Assembly: GCA_028551475.1 (NCBI GenBank)
Contig: CM052359.1
Coordinates: forward strand, 16,183,583 to 16,247,582
Origin: Casuarina equisetifolia
Lineage: Eukaryota > Streptophyta > Magnoliopsida > Fagales > Casuarinaceae
DNA: 64,000 nt
Reading direction: 5' to 3'
Positions 21,441-33,733 of the stretch are shown in pieces. The position numbers and the translations under genes were made by a program. How positions within the stretch are numbered: the first letter of the stretch is position 1; every line of letters starts with the position of its first letter. The notes beneath the pieces are model-generated. The model searched no databases, had not been told where the DNA came from, and saw only the letters and a list, made by a program, of their open reading frames with translations.

Positions 21441-22073
21441 TTAGCTGTTAAATACAAAGTTGCCTAGTATGAGCCAATGTTTACCTTCTAGAATTGTGAT
21501 AAGTGAGCCTATTCGCACAACAATACTAGAAAAAATCACAATACAAGGAATGAAGAGCCAAAAAAAAAAGAAGAAGCAAATATAGGGCTTGAACATCAAA
21601 TAAAGAAAGACAATTGTAACTATATTTTTTTTTCTTTGCACATAATATCAAAATTCCTCTCTTTTTTTTAAAAGCACTTCATCAAGCCTTGAGATCTTAT
21701 TTCATAATAGTGAAGCCTATAGGTGTCTTCATTGTAAATTCTTTGTAACATTTTTTTTTCCCTGATTGTAGTTGTAACCAAGCTAACCATCTAAGGATTT
21801 TCAGTAGATTTGTTAAATAAAAACTATGGAATATTTCATTGTGAAAAATCTTTAAAAGAAAAAACCATTCACCTTTTGGATAACAAGTTTAAAAGAATGG
21901 AAAGTCAAGAAAAAGAATCTTCTAACCTTAATAAATTTAGGAGTTGAAAGCCTCTAATGAGAGAATTTGAAAAACCTTGCCTTAATAGTATGTTATGTAA
22001 GGCTAAAATCTTATGATTTTTGCAAACTAGCTACATTCCATTTCTAGTTTTCTCCACTGTTGGTGCTTGCACC
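21441..22073. other. Spacer left of the complete Gypsy element
   Basis: No gene is supported. The first part resembles 1265-1345. The last bases, up to GCACC at 22069-22073, are the left flank of the Gypsy insertion. On the minus strand the last 40 bases form the end of a short open frame that continues in the right flank at 29526 (see 29526-30300). Confidence 0.35.
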
Positions 22074-23285
22074 TGTTCAATGAAATTCTAAATGCAAGTA
22101 AACATGTCAAACAAGTAATATAATGATAAAAAAAGATATTATCCCACAAAAATTGATGATTACTAAACTAACTAATTACTAATGGTGAATAATTTCTAAA
22201 ATTTATCTAACAAATCCAAATGATAAATGATAGATTAATTACCTAAATTTAAGAAAATTAAATACACAAAATATGTTAGAGCATCCAATTTCACCATAAC
22301 TACTAAGTACTAATATTGATTATGTATGCTTACAAAAGGAATAATATCTATATGATGGCAGAACTTCCTAATTTATTTACTATCCTATGTCTAAGTATAA
22401 CAAACCTACTTAGTTCATTAATTCATTATATCTCTACATATGAATTAAAAGAAAACCAAATGTATTAAGATCTATGAACATTCCTAGCTTACACTAAAAA
22501 CCACATAAACAATATGATATATGTCTATCCATATTTAATTTATAATTGCACATTATAAGAAACAATTGTATATCATCTCCTGTCGATTTCAAATATGTAA
22601 ATCAAATCATCTAAGTGGTAGATAATCACTTAAAAGTATTAGACATAGTAATATGCAACTTTACATCATAATTAGGTTACATTGTAGTTCTAACGAAAGT
22701 AAACTAGAGCATAACAAAATAATAAGGAAGAAAAATAATAAGAAATAAAGAAGGTATCTTGAATCCAAGAACAAGAAGTTTGTCACCCTTTTTATCTTCT
22801 CTTCAAGAAAAACTTGAATTCCTAACATCTCCCTTGAGTTATGCTCAATTTCCTCCTCCCTTTCTTTTGCCTCTTCTCTTCTTTTAAACAGGGTTTAGGT
22901 TTAAACCTATCTCCTATCCTAGTAGAAGTGGGTTTTAGAGACCTAAAACAATTGGGTTTTAAACTCCTATATTAATTGAGCTTTGAACTCCTAATATAAC
23001 TAGGTTTTTTAATCATTTAGAAAACCTAACAATAATGGAAAATCTAGTAACAATCATCCAAAGCCTAAGCCCATCTTAATTTTCTTAATCTTGATATTTT
23101 GATCATATTTTGTCATATAATAAGCATCATGTTTTCCATGCTTGTTCATTTTCTCCATGCCTCCTTATGCTACATAAACAAGACAAATTTAAGTAAATAA
23201 AGAGGAATTCAAATATTTTCTCACAAGTATTAGATTATTTATTACTTAAATTAGGTAAAATAACTTTATAAGAATAGAATTATCA
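22074..23285 (-). mobile_element. 3' LTR of the complete Gypsy element
   Basis: A 1212-bp LTR runs from TGTTCAATGAAATTC to AGAATTATCA (plus-strand reading). The polypurine tract follows on its right side (CCCCAAAACTTAAC, 23290-23303), which marks it as the 3' LTR of a minus-strand element. Confidence 0.88.
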
Positions 23286-24857
23286 AAACCCCAAAACTTA
23301 ACATTTTACTATTCCTCAAGCAAAAGTAATAAACAACATACACTTTAGACAAAACCCCTTCATGAAATTCTCCCATAATTTCTCAACGTAACAATTCAAA
23401 GAAAAATATAACTTTCATCTAAACACTACAATTGTTTTATTATGTAAAATAAACTCTTAACTATGTTGACCATGTGTGCATGTGTGTGAGTCCTCATCTT
23501 TTCAACTATATGCACTCCAAATAGATCCATATTAATATGCATTCTCTTAATATCTTTAACCAAACCTCATAGGTTTGCTTTCCATTCCTTTCTCCACTAA
23601 TGTAAGCCAATCATCTAATCAAGAATCAATAGGATTTTTATAAGCGTGTAATGTAAGGTTGGGTTAGGGGTAAGATGAAAGTCATTTAGGCATAATTCAC
23701 CCATGAACATGCTTTCTAAGATCTAATTTGAGCTTTTGTCATTTTCTACATTTTTACTCCTCACAAACAATCTTTCTATCACCATTTCTCTCATTCTTTT
23801 CCATCCAAAAATGCTTGATTTTCACTTAGATTTTGACACTTAAAAAAGCCACACTCATGCTTGCATCAATAAAGCAAGTAAAAGCATTAGAAATGTAGCC
23901 ACCATAATCTTATCTTGCCAATAGTATTCAATTGCTATGCTTCATAGCCTATCTTTAAAAATTAAGTGGCTTAAATCAAATAAATAATATACTTCTTTCT
24001 TTCTTTCTTTCTTTCTTTGCAGAAATGAGATACTATGCCCCATACAATTATTACAGTCAATTTCTTCTTATGCTCCATCTACCCCTTAACTTTTATTCAA
24101 CTCAAATAAACTTGCATCCTAAAAATCAACATCTTCATAGGTGTAGGACAATAGAATAATTTGTCAATGGCTCAAAGGTATATATATGTGGGTGTCATAA
24201 AAAAATCAAATAAAAATTAAGGCTCAAAGGGGTGATTGGTGATAAATAAATAGGGTTGGCTTAAAAGGTTCAACCAATCCTAAGATGCCTAAATCATTTT
24301 CTTAGTTAGATGTAACCTAAGATTTTGTCTCAAGAGAAAATCAAAAAAATTCTAAGATTTAGGTAAGATCTAAAATAATTGCATATTTCACATGAATATT
24401 CTTTAGAGATACATACAATTTCAAAAATGAAGGACTTTTAGTGCTTAATAAAAGGATCAACATAATTAGAATTACACTTAATTCACATCACAATTATAGG
24501 TTTGAACTAAATTTACACCTTCTTAAGAACTGCCAAGAATTCACAACAAGAGATATAATCATAACATATGAAAACTTTTCCAATTAGATTTAGCACACAA
24601 ATTTATTTTGCCACCCCCAAACTTGAATGAAGCATTGTCCTCAATCCAAAAAGAAAGAAAGAAATAGTAAAGGTGAAATAGGTACGAGAAAACTCCCCTG
24701 ATTGTAGGTCATATCCATGTAAAGCTATAAGGAAAATGTGGTGACAAAACTTGCAATGAAAAGATGAACAAAAATGTTTGGGTTCCCTCCCGAGAAGCAT
24801 TTGCTTTATAGTTTGTAGCCAAACTATCCTAGATGTTGTTGCTCAAGGAGGATGAAA
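23286..24857 (-). other. Non-coding 3' region of the complete Gypsy element
   Basis: This region is collinear with 6184-7740. It includes a TTTC microsatellite at 23993-24018 where the sister copy has poly-T, and the CCCTCCCGAGAAGCATTTGC segment near 24786 (reversed leader motif). No gene is seen, and pol is absent here too. Confidence 0.65.
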
Positions 24858-25341
24858 TTATAATAGTTTAAGAGACAACTTGTGTTGTAAAACAGTAGAG
24901 CATTCCTTAATCAACCTCATTGTCTCATATATTTCCAACTTCCTTTTGTTCTCTAGTATCTCTTTAAAAAAATTCATAACTGAACATTTGAGTTGGAGCA
25001 TCTGCAAAAGGAATGTTAATGTGAAATTTTGAATATACATCAAGGAATTCTAAAAACTACTTGTCTCTTTCATTTTGCTGGAATTTTTTGAGAGATGGAG
25101 CTAAAGGCATATAAGGCTTAGGATTGTGTGAAAATAGTTTGCCCTTGGGCGCCTCCTTAGGTTGTTTGTTGATATCATTATCCTTATCTTTAGAAACCTA
25201 TTTCTCAACATCGTTTTCTCCTACTTGCTTGTCACTTATTAGGGTTATTGCCTCTGCGGTATCTTTAGGGCTTTTCTCCAAATTGCTAGGCAAAGGACCT
25301 TCTTGTCTCTCTCAGGCCATATTGATTAACTAACCCATTTG

Positions 25342-26829
25342 TGTTGAAAATCATGTGTTTATATATTTTGCTGAGAAAAATTTTATTTATGAATATATGA
25401 TTTTGTGTGCATATATTGAATACTAAAGTAAAAAGTGTGCAAATTATAATATCAATTAATGATATTATAAAGCAGCCGATTTCCTACATTCCATTATCAA
25501 ACATCACATATAGAGTTAAGATGAATTATTTTATGTGTGATTTAATGAATAAAAAATATTAGTGCTTATAATAAAAGAAAGTGATACTTGGTAATTGTGT
25601 GCTTATAGGTACTTTTGAAGGATAAAGGTATGCTACTTGTTCAATTCAAATATGAGAGAAAATATATCATTATTAGACTGATTTTTTATTGAACTATGGT
25701 TGGAACCGATTATCTATTGAACTATGGCTAAACTAAGTATCTATTGGACTATTGCTGGACCGACTATCTATCAAATCATTATTGGACCAATTAACTACTG
25801 GACCTGTATGAAGCAAGCCCGAACACATTTCACTTAAGTGAAACATGGCCATTTCACTTTGATAAGAGACTAAGCTCTTATGTCGAATAGAACGAAGCCC
25901 TAAGCCGCATATCTAATCGAAGCCGTCCTCTTCCTTCTCTTTCAACTGCTGACTCTCCAATGGGAAGATGAACGAAGTGATGGATGTGTCAAAACAGCTC
26001 TCTGTTGCAAAAATCGTCATCTTTGTAGTTGTATCATGTCGCTTTTATCAAGTCTTAATGGTAGAATATCAAACAGGTTTGAACTAAAACCCTAAAGTAT
26101 TCAAGATTTGATAATCTACTATAAAATGAGCTTAAGTTGAATGTTTGGTGCTTGTTGAATGATATATTGTTGATTTGATTAAAAGAGATTGAAGCTTTAA
26201 ATCATTTGCTCTCACTACTATGTTCTTCAATCCTTGGAGAAAGAAAGAATCTTTGGTAATATTCCTTTAAATCTATTATCCTGTGAATATCAATTGATAG
26301 ATTAATCTTTGTATGTGCTAAATTACTTCAAAATATTATTTGCACATAAAGATCTTTGTAAATTCGAAACCCTAGCTTTGTGAAAATTAGGGGTTTCATG
26401 ATTAGAGCTTGAATTGATTTTACATATATTTAATTAGCTCTCTAATAAGCTTAATTCCTCACTCATATTATATATTTGAGGATTAGCTTGATGTACTAAG
26501 GTTTTATTAACCTAACCTTGCAACCGAGAATTGAAATAACTCCTTGTTAAGGAGTTGTGAAGTGTAGGAGAATATTTCTCCTAACTTGAAGTAAAGTAGA
26601 GTTCAACTTGATTTAAGTTGAAAGAGAAAAAGGCAGAAGTAAGTGAAAAGTGCCGAACCACTATGTAATTCTTTGAGCTTAATTATCTTGTTTTTAATTC
26701 CTAATTATATGCTCTGATATTATTATGTTAACTAACAACCATGTATAAATAGTTAAAAAATTATAAATACAAGATAAAACCTAAATATCCAATTCAACCC
26801 CCCTTTTTGGATAACTATAAAACCTTACA
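25342..26829 (+). mobile_element. Copia solo LTR with ATTTG duplication, inside Gypsy gag
   Basis: A 1488-bp LTR runs from TGTTGAAAATCATGTG to AAACCTTACA. ATTTG at 25337-25341 and 26830-26834 is a perfect duplication. The flanks join to the same order found uninterrupted at 8213-8240 in the sister Gypsy copy. A TATA box is at 26120-26126 and a conserved stem-loop near 25443-25470. The orientation is opposite to the host element. Confidence 0.93.
25689..25805 (+). repeat. Tandem array (27-28-bp unit) in a Copia LTR U3
   Basis: Four successive units of the form ATTGAACTATGG..ACC(G)A.TATCT start at about 25689, 25717, 25744 and 25771, with a partial fifth. Units differ at several bases. Other LTRs of the family have arrays with other unit sequences and lengths. 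Confidence 0.65.
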
Positions 26830-28301
26830 ATTTGCACCTCTAATTTTCTTATTAAAGCTTCTTGATTCTGAAATCTCGCTTCAGTACTTTTCATAAAGTT
26901 TTCTGTGGTAATGGTCAGGTTAGTAACTACATCCTCCAAATTAGGCTTCACCTCTTTTGTTGTGCCCAATATTGCTTTAGTACTCTTCATAAAGTGCTTT
27001 ATGATGGTAACTAATTTATTCCTCATGTCCTCCAAGTTAGGCTTTACCTCTATTGTTTGCTTGAATGTTGGTAGCATATCATCTCATTAAGGTTACTTCA
27101 TGAAAAATTTTGATGGTTATCTCATCCTGAATTGTACACATTGGATTAAGGATCTTTGTGTGACCTGCTCAAAATCCCAACAAAATTAGCATATTCATTA
27201 TATTGAGCTCAAGGGTTACCTATACATTCCATGCTCGCATGTCCTCCACCAAAAAATTGATATATTCTACCCTAAATTCTCACAATTGGAGTACTTAAGT
27301 TGTTTATCTTTTTATTAAGCACTTCCAATTGTTCACACATTATGGTAAAGATATCTACTTCATAAACTCCTCTTGCTGGATGCATTGGTAGCCTCTCAGT
27401 AGACTATTGATAGCTATTGAATGTCATTTCCTCTAGAAGGTCATATGCCTTTTCTGTTGTTTTGCTGTGCAAGGACCCTCATGCAACTGCAACAATTATA
27501 AAACAGAGATTTATATTAGACCATTCATAAAAAGTTTGTACCTGTAACCATATAGGTAGTCCATGATCTGGACATCTCCTCAAAAGTTTCTTAAATCTTT
27601 CCTAAGCTTAATACAATGATTTGTTGTCCATCTGCATAAAAGTAGTAATACCGTTACGCATTTTTATAGATTTTGCAAAAAGAAATAACTTACCAAGAAA
27701 TTTCTTAACCAAATCATTCCATATAGTAATCAATCCTGCAGGAAGAAAAAAGAACCAATTTTTAGCTTTATCTTTAAGAGAAAATGGAAATAGCTTTAAC
27801 CTAATAACATCATTTGTGACACTAACATATCTAATCATATCACAGAATTCAAGGAAGGCTTCAATATGAGCATTTAGATCCTTGTTTGATAGCCCACTAA
27901 ATTGCACAAAGTTTTGAACCATTTGGATGAAAATTGGCTTGATCTCAAAGTGGTTTGCCTGATTTGCAGGCCTAATGCTTGATGTGACACTTCAAAATGT
28001 TGGTGCAACACAATCTTTCTGAAGTCTATGTATACCATCGTTGTTCTTCATCCTTATTGCTTAATCTTTCAGCAATAGCAACTTAACAAGGAAATTTTTT
28101 TCTTTTTTCTATTTTTTTTTTGCCAAAAAAAAATAATAAATCAAAATAAAAATAAACAAAAAAATGATTCTTTTTTTCTTTTTTTTGAAAATTAAAAAAT
28201 GACTTTTTTTCAACAATTCTAAAAAATGATTTTTTAAAGAAAATAAAAGCTACATTAAACCTAGAAATTATTCAATATTAATATTAACTAGCAATAAACA
28301 A

Positions 28302-28323
28302 CCAATCCCCGACAATGGTGCTA
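28302..28323 (-). other. Primer-binding site of the complete Gypsy element
   Basis: On the minus strand it reads AGCACCATTGTCGGGGATTGG, a tRNA-Asp-type site with a few substitutions. Six bases (AAAACT) separate it from the LTR at 28330. This intact arrangement is the reference against which the one-LTR copy at 9591-9617 is judged. Confidence 0.75.
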
Positions 28324-28329
28324 AAAACT

Positions 28330-29520
28330 TATTCAGTGAAATTCTATATGCAAGTAAATATGACAAACAAATAATATAATAATAAGAAAGATATCGTTTC
28401 ACAGAAATTGGTGATTATTAAATTAACTAATTACTAACAATAAATAACTTATAAAATTTATCTAACAAATCCAAATAATAGATGATAGGTTATTTAACTA
28501 AATTTCAAAAAACTAAATACACAAATTATGTTAGAATATTTGATTTCACCATAACTACTAAGGACTAATGTTAATTATTTATACTTGTAAGAGGAATAAT
28601 ATCTATATAATGATGAAACTTCTTAATTTATTTACTATCCTATATCTAAATATAGCAAACCTACTTAGTTCATTAATTCACTATATCTCTATATGTGAAC
28701 TAAAACAAACCAAATGCATTAGAATCTATAAATATTCCTAATTTATACTGAAACCCACACAAACAGTATGATATATGTCTATCCATATTTAATTTATAAT
28801 TACACATTACAAAAAGCAACTACATATCCTCTTCTGTCGGTTCAAATATATAAATTAAATATATAAGTGATAACTAATCACTTAAAAGCATTAAATATAG
28901 TAATATGCAACTTCATATCATAATTAGGTTACATTGTAGTTCTAATAAAAGTAAACTAAAACATTAAAAAATAATAATGAAGAACAATAATAGGAAAAAA
29001 AGAAAACATCTTGAATCCAAGAACAAGAAATTTGTCATTCTTTTTGTCTTCTCTTCAAAAAAACCTTGAATTCATAGCTTCTCTCTTAAGTTGTGCTCAA
29101 TTTCCTCCTCCCCTTCTTTTGCCTTTTCTCTTCTCTTAAATATGGTTTAGATTTAAACTTATTTCTTAGTCTAGTAGAAATGAGTTTTAAAGACCCAAAA
29201 CAATTGGGTTTTAAACTCTTATATTACTTAGGCTTTGAACTTCTAACATAACTAAGTTTTTTAATCATTTAGAAAATTCAACAACAATAAAAAATCTAAT
29301 AACAATCATCCAAAGCCTAAGCCCATCTTGATTTTCTTAATCTTGATATTTTGACCATATTTTGCCATATAATAATTATCAAATTCTCCATGTCTCTTTA
29401 TTTTACATAAATAAAATAACTTTAAATAAATAAAGAAGAATTTAAATATTTTTTCACAAGTATTAGATTATTTATTGCTTAAATTAAGTAAAATAACTCT
29501 ATAAAAAAATAGAGTTATTA
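28330..29520 (-). mobile_element. 5' LTR of the complete Gypsy element
   Basis: A 1191-bp LTR starts at TATTCAGTGAAATTC (first base changed from the family TGTTC start) and ends AATAGAGTTATTA (the usual final TCA changed to TTA). It pairs with 22074-23285. The terminal changes show decay since insertion. Confidence 0.87.
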
Positions 29521-29525
29521 GCACC

Positions 29526-30300
29526 TTTGTCTTATCATTTTCCCATCTAAGTGCTTTTTCTTCATCGATTTTTGTTCGTGCATACCAATTGGCTTCTTCT
29601 TTTGCTTTTTTTTTTCAACTTCTTATATAACATAGAGGGTGACTTCTTCATTCCGTTCATGCTTTCTGATTTGGTATAAGTCATTCATAATTTGATTAGT
29701 TCAACTTTTTATTAAATCTTTTTAAAACTTCCAAACGTTAATAACATTTTGTTTTTTTACCAAAGGAGCCATTATCCTTTCAAAAACAAGATCTTTTCTT
29801 CATTTTCAAAAATATCAAAAATGGTGAAGAAATTGTTTATTACTCCACATTCATCAGATGTTTGAGTATTGCTCTTCGAATCAAAATACAACAATACTTC
29901 TTTGACTTTGTAACAATTTTGCTGTTTGGTTAGCAAACCTACTTAGCTGTTGCCAAAATCATCCTCTTGGCTTGCAATCTTAGATTTCTAAAGTCGATTA
30001 AAATCTTCATACATAGACTAATTCCAGGATTGTAAATATCCTTAATTTTTGAAAAATCTTATTTAGATCTTTCAACCGTGTCCTTGGGCTTACTCTTCTT
30101 AGATGATTTCGCTCGCATATGTTACTAGAACTTGTTTAGTTTAATGTGCCGTAGATTTGATAGAAAGATCCTCTATAAAGATCAATTTACCTATAGAGTG
30201 ACTTCTTTTGATGCTTAGTTAATAATCATGTCTTTGGATGCAATATAAATATGTAAACCCTTTATAGTTACTTTTATTCCTAAAAGTTGTTTTTCAAGAA
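29526..30300 (-). pseudogene. Unidentified decayed coding remnant, interrupted by the Gypsy element
   Basis: On the minus strand several protein-like blocks appear: RAKSSKKSKPKDTVERSK near 30110, then DFSKIKDIYNPGISLCMKIL, and NWYARTKIDEEKALRWEND near 29545-29600. When the Gypsy element and one GCACC copy are ignored, the last block stays open across the junction and ends at a stop about 40 bases into the left flank (near 22032). Many stops lie between blocks. The Lys/Glu-rich character gives no family assignment. It could be an old transposon protein or a gene remnant. Confidence 0.35.
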
Positions 30301-31134
30301 AAGAGAACATAGAGTGCATCCAACTTAGCTTGTACGACAGGGGTGTGACAACTTAGTTCCTCAGTCTCAGTTTCCAATACGCAAGACTTTACTCTAGACA
30401 CTTCAGCCACCAAAAATTAACTGTATACAAGAACTATCCATTCACTACCCAGATAATGCGTTTAGTAATTACTTGAACGGGATACAGAGCTCATAGACAC
30501 CCAAATAACAAGGACCTAATATGGTTGAAAAAACACTACACAGAAGTTCTGCCAAGAGTAGGCGTCAATGCCTCAAACACACCACGATCATGTAAGAGAC
30601 AAAAATTATAACTACCATAATAGTAGATAGTCGTGCCTTTTAATGAGATAATTGTCTAAGACAATAAAGGAATGTAATGGCAGCCAGTTATCTGGAGAAT
30701 CTCTCTAAACTCCCAAACCCCTGATAGCCAACCAAATGCATTAAAAACCTAATGCTGTAAGCAGGTGGGGGCAACAATGCAACCAAGAATCAAGAAACTA
30801 ATAAAAATAAATCCACCCATTTTCAGTAATCTATTCGGGTATAAACCTAATTATATCCAATTACTCCCTCCACATCCGCTAATAAGTGTAGGCTAGCGTA
30901 TCCATGTTACGAGCCGAAGTAACGGAACAAGTCAACTGACGCTCGAATGGCAGATCATCGAGAATGAATGGCACATGTTTCTTCTTTCCTCTACCTATGG
31001 TGTAGGTATGTAAGAAGAACAGCACAGAACCTCTAGTTGCTTGTCGATCAAAAGAGCTGCCTGCACCGTTTTACGGGTTCTGGCTTTAAACCCCGCAACT
31101 CCTGCATGCACCTCCGATGCCATATGGAGTTTAC
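30300..31134 (-). other. Low-repeat region, possible 3' part of the minus-strand gene
   Basis: This stretch lacks transposon signatures and has a less AT-rich composition. It holds a 42-codon open frame on the minus strand (31123 to 30995, MASEVHAGVAGFK...) just downstream of a good donor site at 31134. It could be a short terminal exon, intron or 3' untranslated sequence. Nothing decides between these. Confidence 0.3.
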
Positions 31135-31220
31135 CTGCGTTTCAGTTGATTCGGTGAGGGTGCCTGCATGAAGCACCATATTTGGCTCTTTCCCTCGGCC
31201 AGACAGCGTGGAACACTAAC
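31135..31220 (-). CDS. Exon-like block, unidentified minus-strand gene
   Basis: An 86-base block on the minus strand lies between an acceptor (CTCCAG before 31220) and a strong donor (CGCAG/GTAAAC after 31135). One frame is open throughout (VSVPRCLAEGKSQIWCF, then QLKRR). The local composition is far more balanced than the surroundings. I do not recognise a family. It may be an internal exon of the gene whose first coding exon is at 34722-34860, but the linking exons are not certain. Confidence 0.35.
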
Positions 31221-31649
31221 CTGGAGAAATGCTTGGCTCTATCAATGCTAAGTAAATTGCACGCTACAATTAGAAACAAACGGCGCCCTACAGGCTTTTC
31301 AAAATATTATAGCCGTAACAGTCTAGATCATTAGGTGACTTACAGCCAAAAATATACAATATTCTAGAGCTTGGTCTTGTTAAGAAATTAGTAGAGTAAC
31401 AGGAACAAGTGCCAGACAAAAGATCCAACCCAAAGAATGACCATATGCACTCAACAAATTCCTCAAAATTCAACTGTTAAACTACATATATATAAAGCAA
31501 GGCTATTTAGATTTCACTCCTTTTATTTTATTTTATTTTCTTTTGGCGAGAAGTACCGATTTTCACAATATAGGAAGCAGTTACGAGGACAAGATTAGAA
31601 TAAGAGGTCAAATCATAAACAGTAGACTATTCCAGTCAGATTATCCGGA

Positions 31650-31997
31650 TTAGGGACTTCGACTAAAGACAATTTCCACGTTAAGTTCTAAAATCCGAGA
31701 AAAAAAAAAGTGACTCCCTAGGGTTCCATGGCTGATGCTAGACAGAATTGTGGACTTGCTTTCTTCTTTGAAACTAAAAGGTAGGTTCCATAGGGGTAGT
31801 TTATGCAATCGTATCCCAATCTCCTGTGGTCGTTCTGGTAAGACACTTGATAGTGTCAAAACATTCTCCCTTAGCTCTTCTTTTTTTAAAGGTTTTGGAT
31901 AACTAATGTCTGCCATACGGTGAATCCAAAATCTTCCACCTCCCTTGACTTTGACTTTTAGACATTCAACGTTGTAAGCTTTTAGGGACTTGGCATC
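31650..31997 (-). CDS. 115-codon open frame, unidentified, exon-like
   Basis: On the minus strand the frame is open from an acceptor-like AAATAG/AG near 31998 to a stop at 31650. The product would read DAKSLKAYNVECLKVKVKG, then RFWIHRMADISYPKPL and ERPQEIGIRLHKLP. An ATG lies within at 31916. It is the longest open frame in the non-transposon island. Charged and hydrophobic residues alternate as in a real protein, but I recognise no domain. It could be a last exon of the minus-strand gene or a processed remnant. Confidence 0.35.
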   Translation of the reverse strand, partial: DAKSLKAYNVECLKVKVKGGGRFWIHRMADISYPKPLKKEELRENVLTLSSVLPERPQEIGIRLHKLPLWNLPFSFKEESKSTILSSISHGTLGSHFFFSRILELNVEIVFSRSP

Positions 31998-32020
31998 TCT
32001 ATTTCAAATGAAATATTAAA

Positions 32021-32131
32021 CTATCTCCCTATATCACCCTTGATCTTTTCATATTGTCTCACACCACTGCTGTTGCAACGACCGAAGCTCTTCCTAACCT
32101 TCCTATAAAGATTTACAGCAAAAGCTGCCCC
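32021..32131 (-). CDS. Exon-like block, unidentified minus-strand gene
   Basis: After a good acceptor (TATGGTCAG before 32131) a 36-codon frame reads GAAFAVNLYRKVRKSFGR, then VRQYEKIKGDIGR, and ends at a stop at 32021. A donor-like GGTGATA near 32037 would end it earlier. The basic, protein-like composition and the clean acceptor favour a coding exon. The frame does not continue directly into 31650-31997, so a splice or a decay event must separate them. Confidence 0.4.
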   Translation of the reverse strand, partial: GAAFAVNLYRKVRKSFGRCNSSGVRQYEKIKGDIGR

Positions 32132-33733
32132 CTGACCATAGAAATTTTGCAAGTGTTAAAGAACAAAAAGGTATAATTTAAGGCATAAACACAGAGAAAA
32201 GACAAGCACAAACGTCAAATTTTAATTTAGAACTTCAACTTCTCCACTGGAGTAGAAAAGGTCACCTGTTTCAGATGATTCTTACTAAAAATACAAACCG
32301 ATGCAGCAGAAGGACTAAAGTCAACTTACACTTTTGTACACTTCAACACGCAGTAGAGTAATTCACTTCATCTGCCAAATCGCCCTGCTTCACAGCATAC
32401 TTGTGCTCCCAAAGACACGTCATTTTTCAGGTCAATAGTAGCTCCAGGTCATTGACTGTTCATTGAGGGGATGCCAATTCTTGACCACATGAATACTGAA
32501 TTCCCGTAAATTGTAATATATAATGGATAGGCAAGAACTTATTAAATGCATCTACGAAGCTCTTTCATACAGACTGTTGCAAAGTATATAGTGCTTACGG
32601 TGTTCAACTTTTACAAGAAGCAATATCAACTTTGCACTTTTCTTTGGCATCAATTCAGTGACCTTTTTGAAACAGTAACTCAAAAAGGTGTATCTAGATG
32701 CAGTTGCAAAGTGTTATACAAACATACCTACCCCATGCTGTTCATTATTACAAAGTAGGGCTAATTAAGAAACTCTGTCCGAGAAAAATCACCATTTCTG
32801 CATCAAAATTTAATATAGCAGGATAACTATTTCAATCATCCATTTTTGGCATGAGAAAGTTAACTTGTTGAACCAAATATTCCAAAGGATTTACCAGGAA
32901 GGGTTTGGTTTAACCATCCTTTCCTGCTTTATAGGTATGTGTCTAACCAATTATAAACCTTCCTGGTTTTGATTATCCATAGTCAAAATCAGCGGAAAGA
33001 TTATTCTCAAGGGTTGCCATAGAAATGCCATTGTTTCTTTACGTTTATCAGTTCTTAGATGGGAATTGGACGTTTACTAACAAGGAAATATTTAAATAAT
33101 CAACCAACTTTCAGACTTGGCATGCTGCTAAGCACTCACACTTTTTCCAATAGATCCAGGATTGGTAAACTTAACCTTTTCACATTCCTTACTGAAACCC
33201 CTACATAAAAAACCATAAAAATTTTAGTTTTAAACCTTATTTCAAAAGTTAAATGAAATCAAAACCATCATTTCCTCAACAATCTTTTAAATGACAGAAG
33301 TCATACAAGCTCAATGGCTTTTGAAACCATCCCTTGCCACCCCACCACCCCACCCCCGCGCCCACCCACCCAAAACACACACAACAAATAGACAACCCCG
33401 ATGTCTATATGTGGATTGTAGGCATATGGTACACTTATACATCAATGTAACATTAGACACTATTCTATACTGAAACAAACAGTATTTCAATGTCATTAAA
33501 TAATATTTAATAAAGCAGGTCAGTTCTTGGGCTACTCAAACCTTGGATCTGCTAATACATCTGAAGCAGCCAATTCTGTCATTTCCAAACCAAAAATTTA
33601 ACTGCTTCAATTCAATCAGCCACTTTTGATCCAGTTGGTTCAGTTCTCTACCAACTGGACCCATGTTGCAGCCTCAATTAGAAGGCCAGTTAGCATCGGA
33701 AGGGACATGAAGTGAAATTTTAAGAAAAGTACT

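Larger units (their letters stand above)
24858..28051 (-). pseudogene. Gypsy gag, split by a Copia solo LTR
   Basis: Gag starts at ATG 28051 (minus strand). The first part shows HFEIKPIFIQMVQNFV, then NAHIEAFLEFCDMIRY, VIRLKLFPFSLKDKAKNWF and KKFLGKLF, with stops near 27993 and 27610. Further parts are at 27077-26781 (tandem-like EVKPNLED segments). After the Copia LTR (25342-26829) the C-terminal part, with the block homologous to the sister's HINIPF end, continues to about 24860. Several stops and shifts leave no intact protein. It belongs to the same family as 7875-9332. Confidence 0.8.
22069..29525 (-). mobile_element. Complete two-LTR, gag-only Gypsy element with GCACC duplication
   Basis: The element spans 22074-29520 with GCACC at 22069-22073 and 29521-29525, a perfect target duplication. 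It has a left (3') LTR 22074-23285, an internal region 23286-28329 and a right (5') LTR 28330-29520. Without the Copia solo LTR inside, it is about 5.95 kb. The order on the minus strand is LTR, primer site, leader, gag, non-coding 3' region, LTR. No protease, RT or integrase is present. The layout is collinear with 3674-9612, but the target differs, so it is an independent insertion of one pol-less family. Confidence 0.9.

Noticed and set aside
33291-33496. Overlapping open frames on both strands around a CCACC-rich tract
   Set aside because: Driven by a cytosine-rich low-complexity run (33340-33380) in a probable intron. No start context, splice support or motif.
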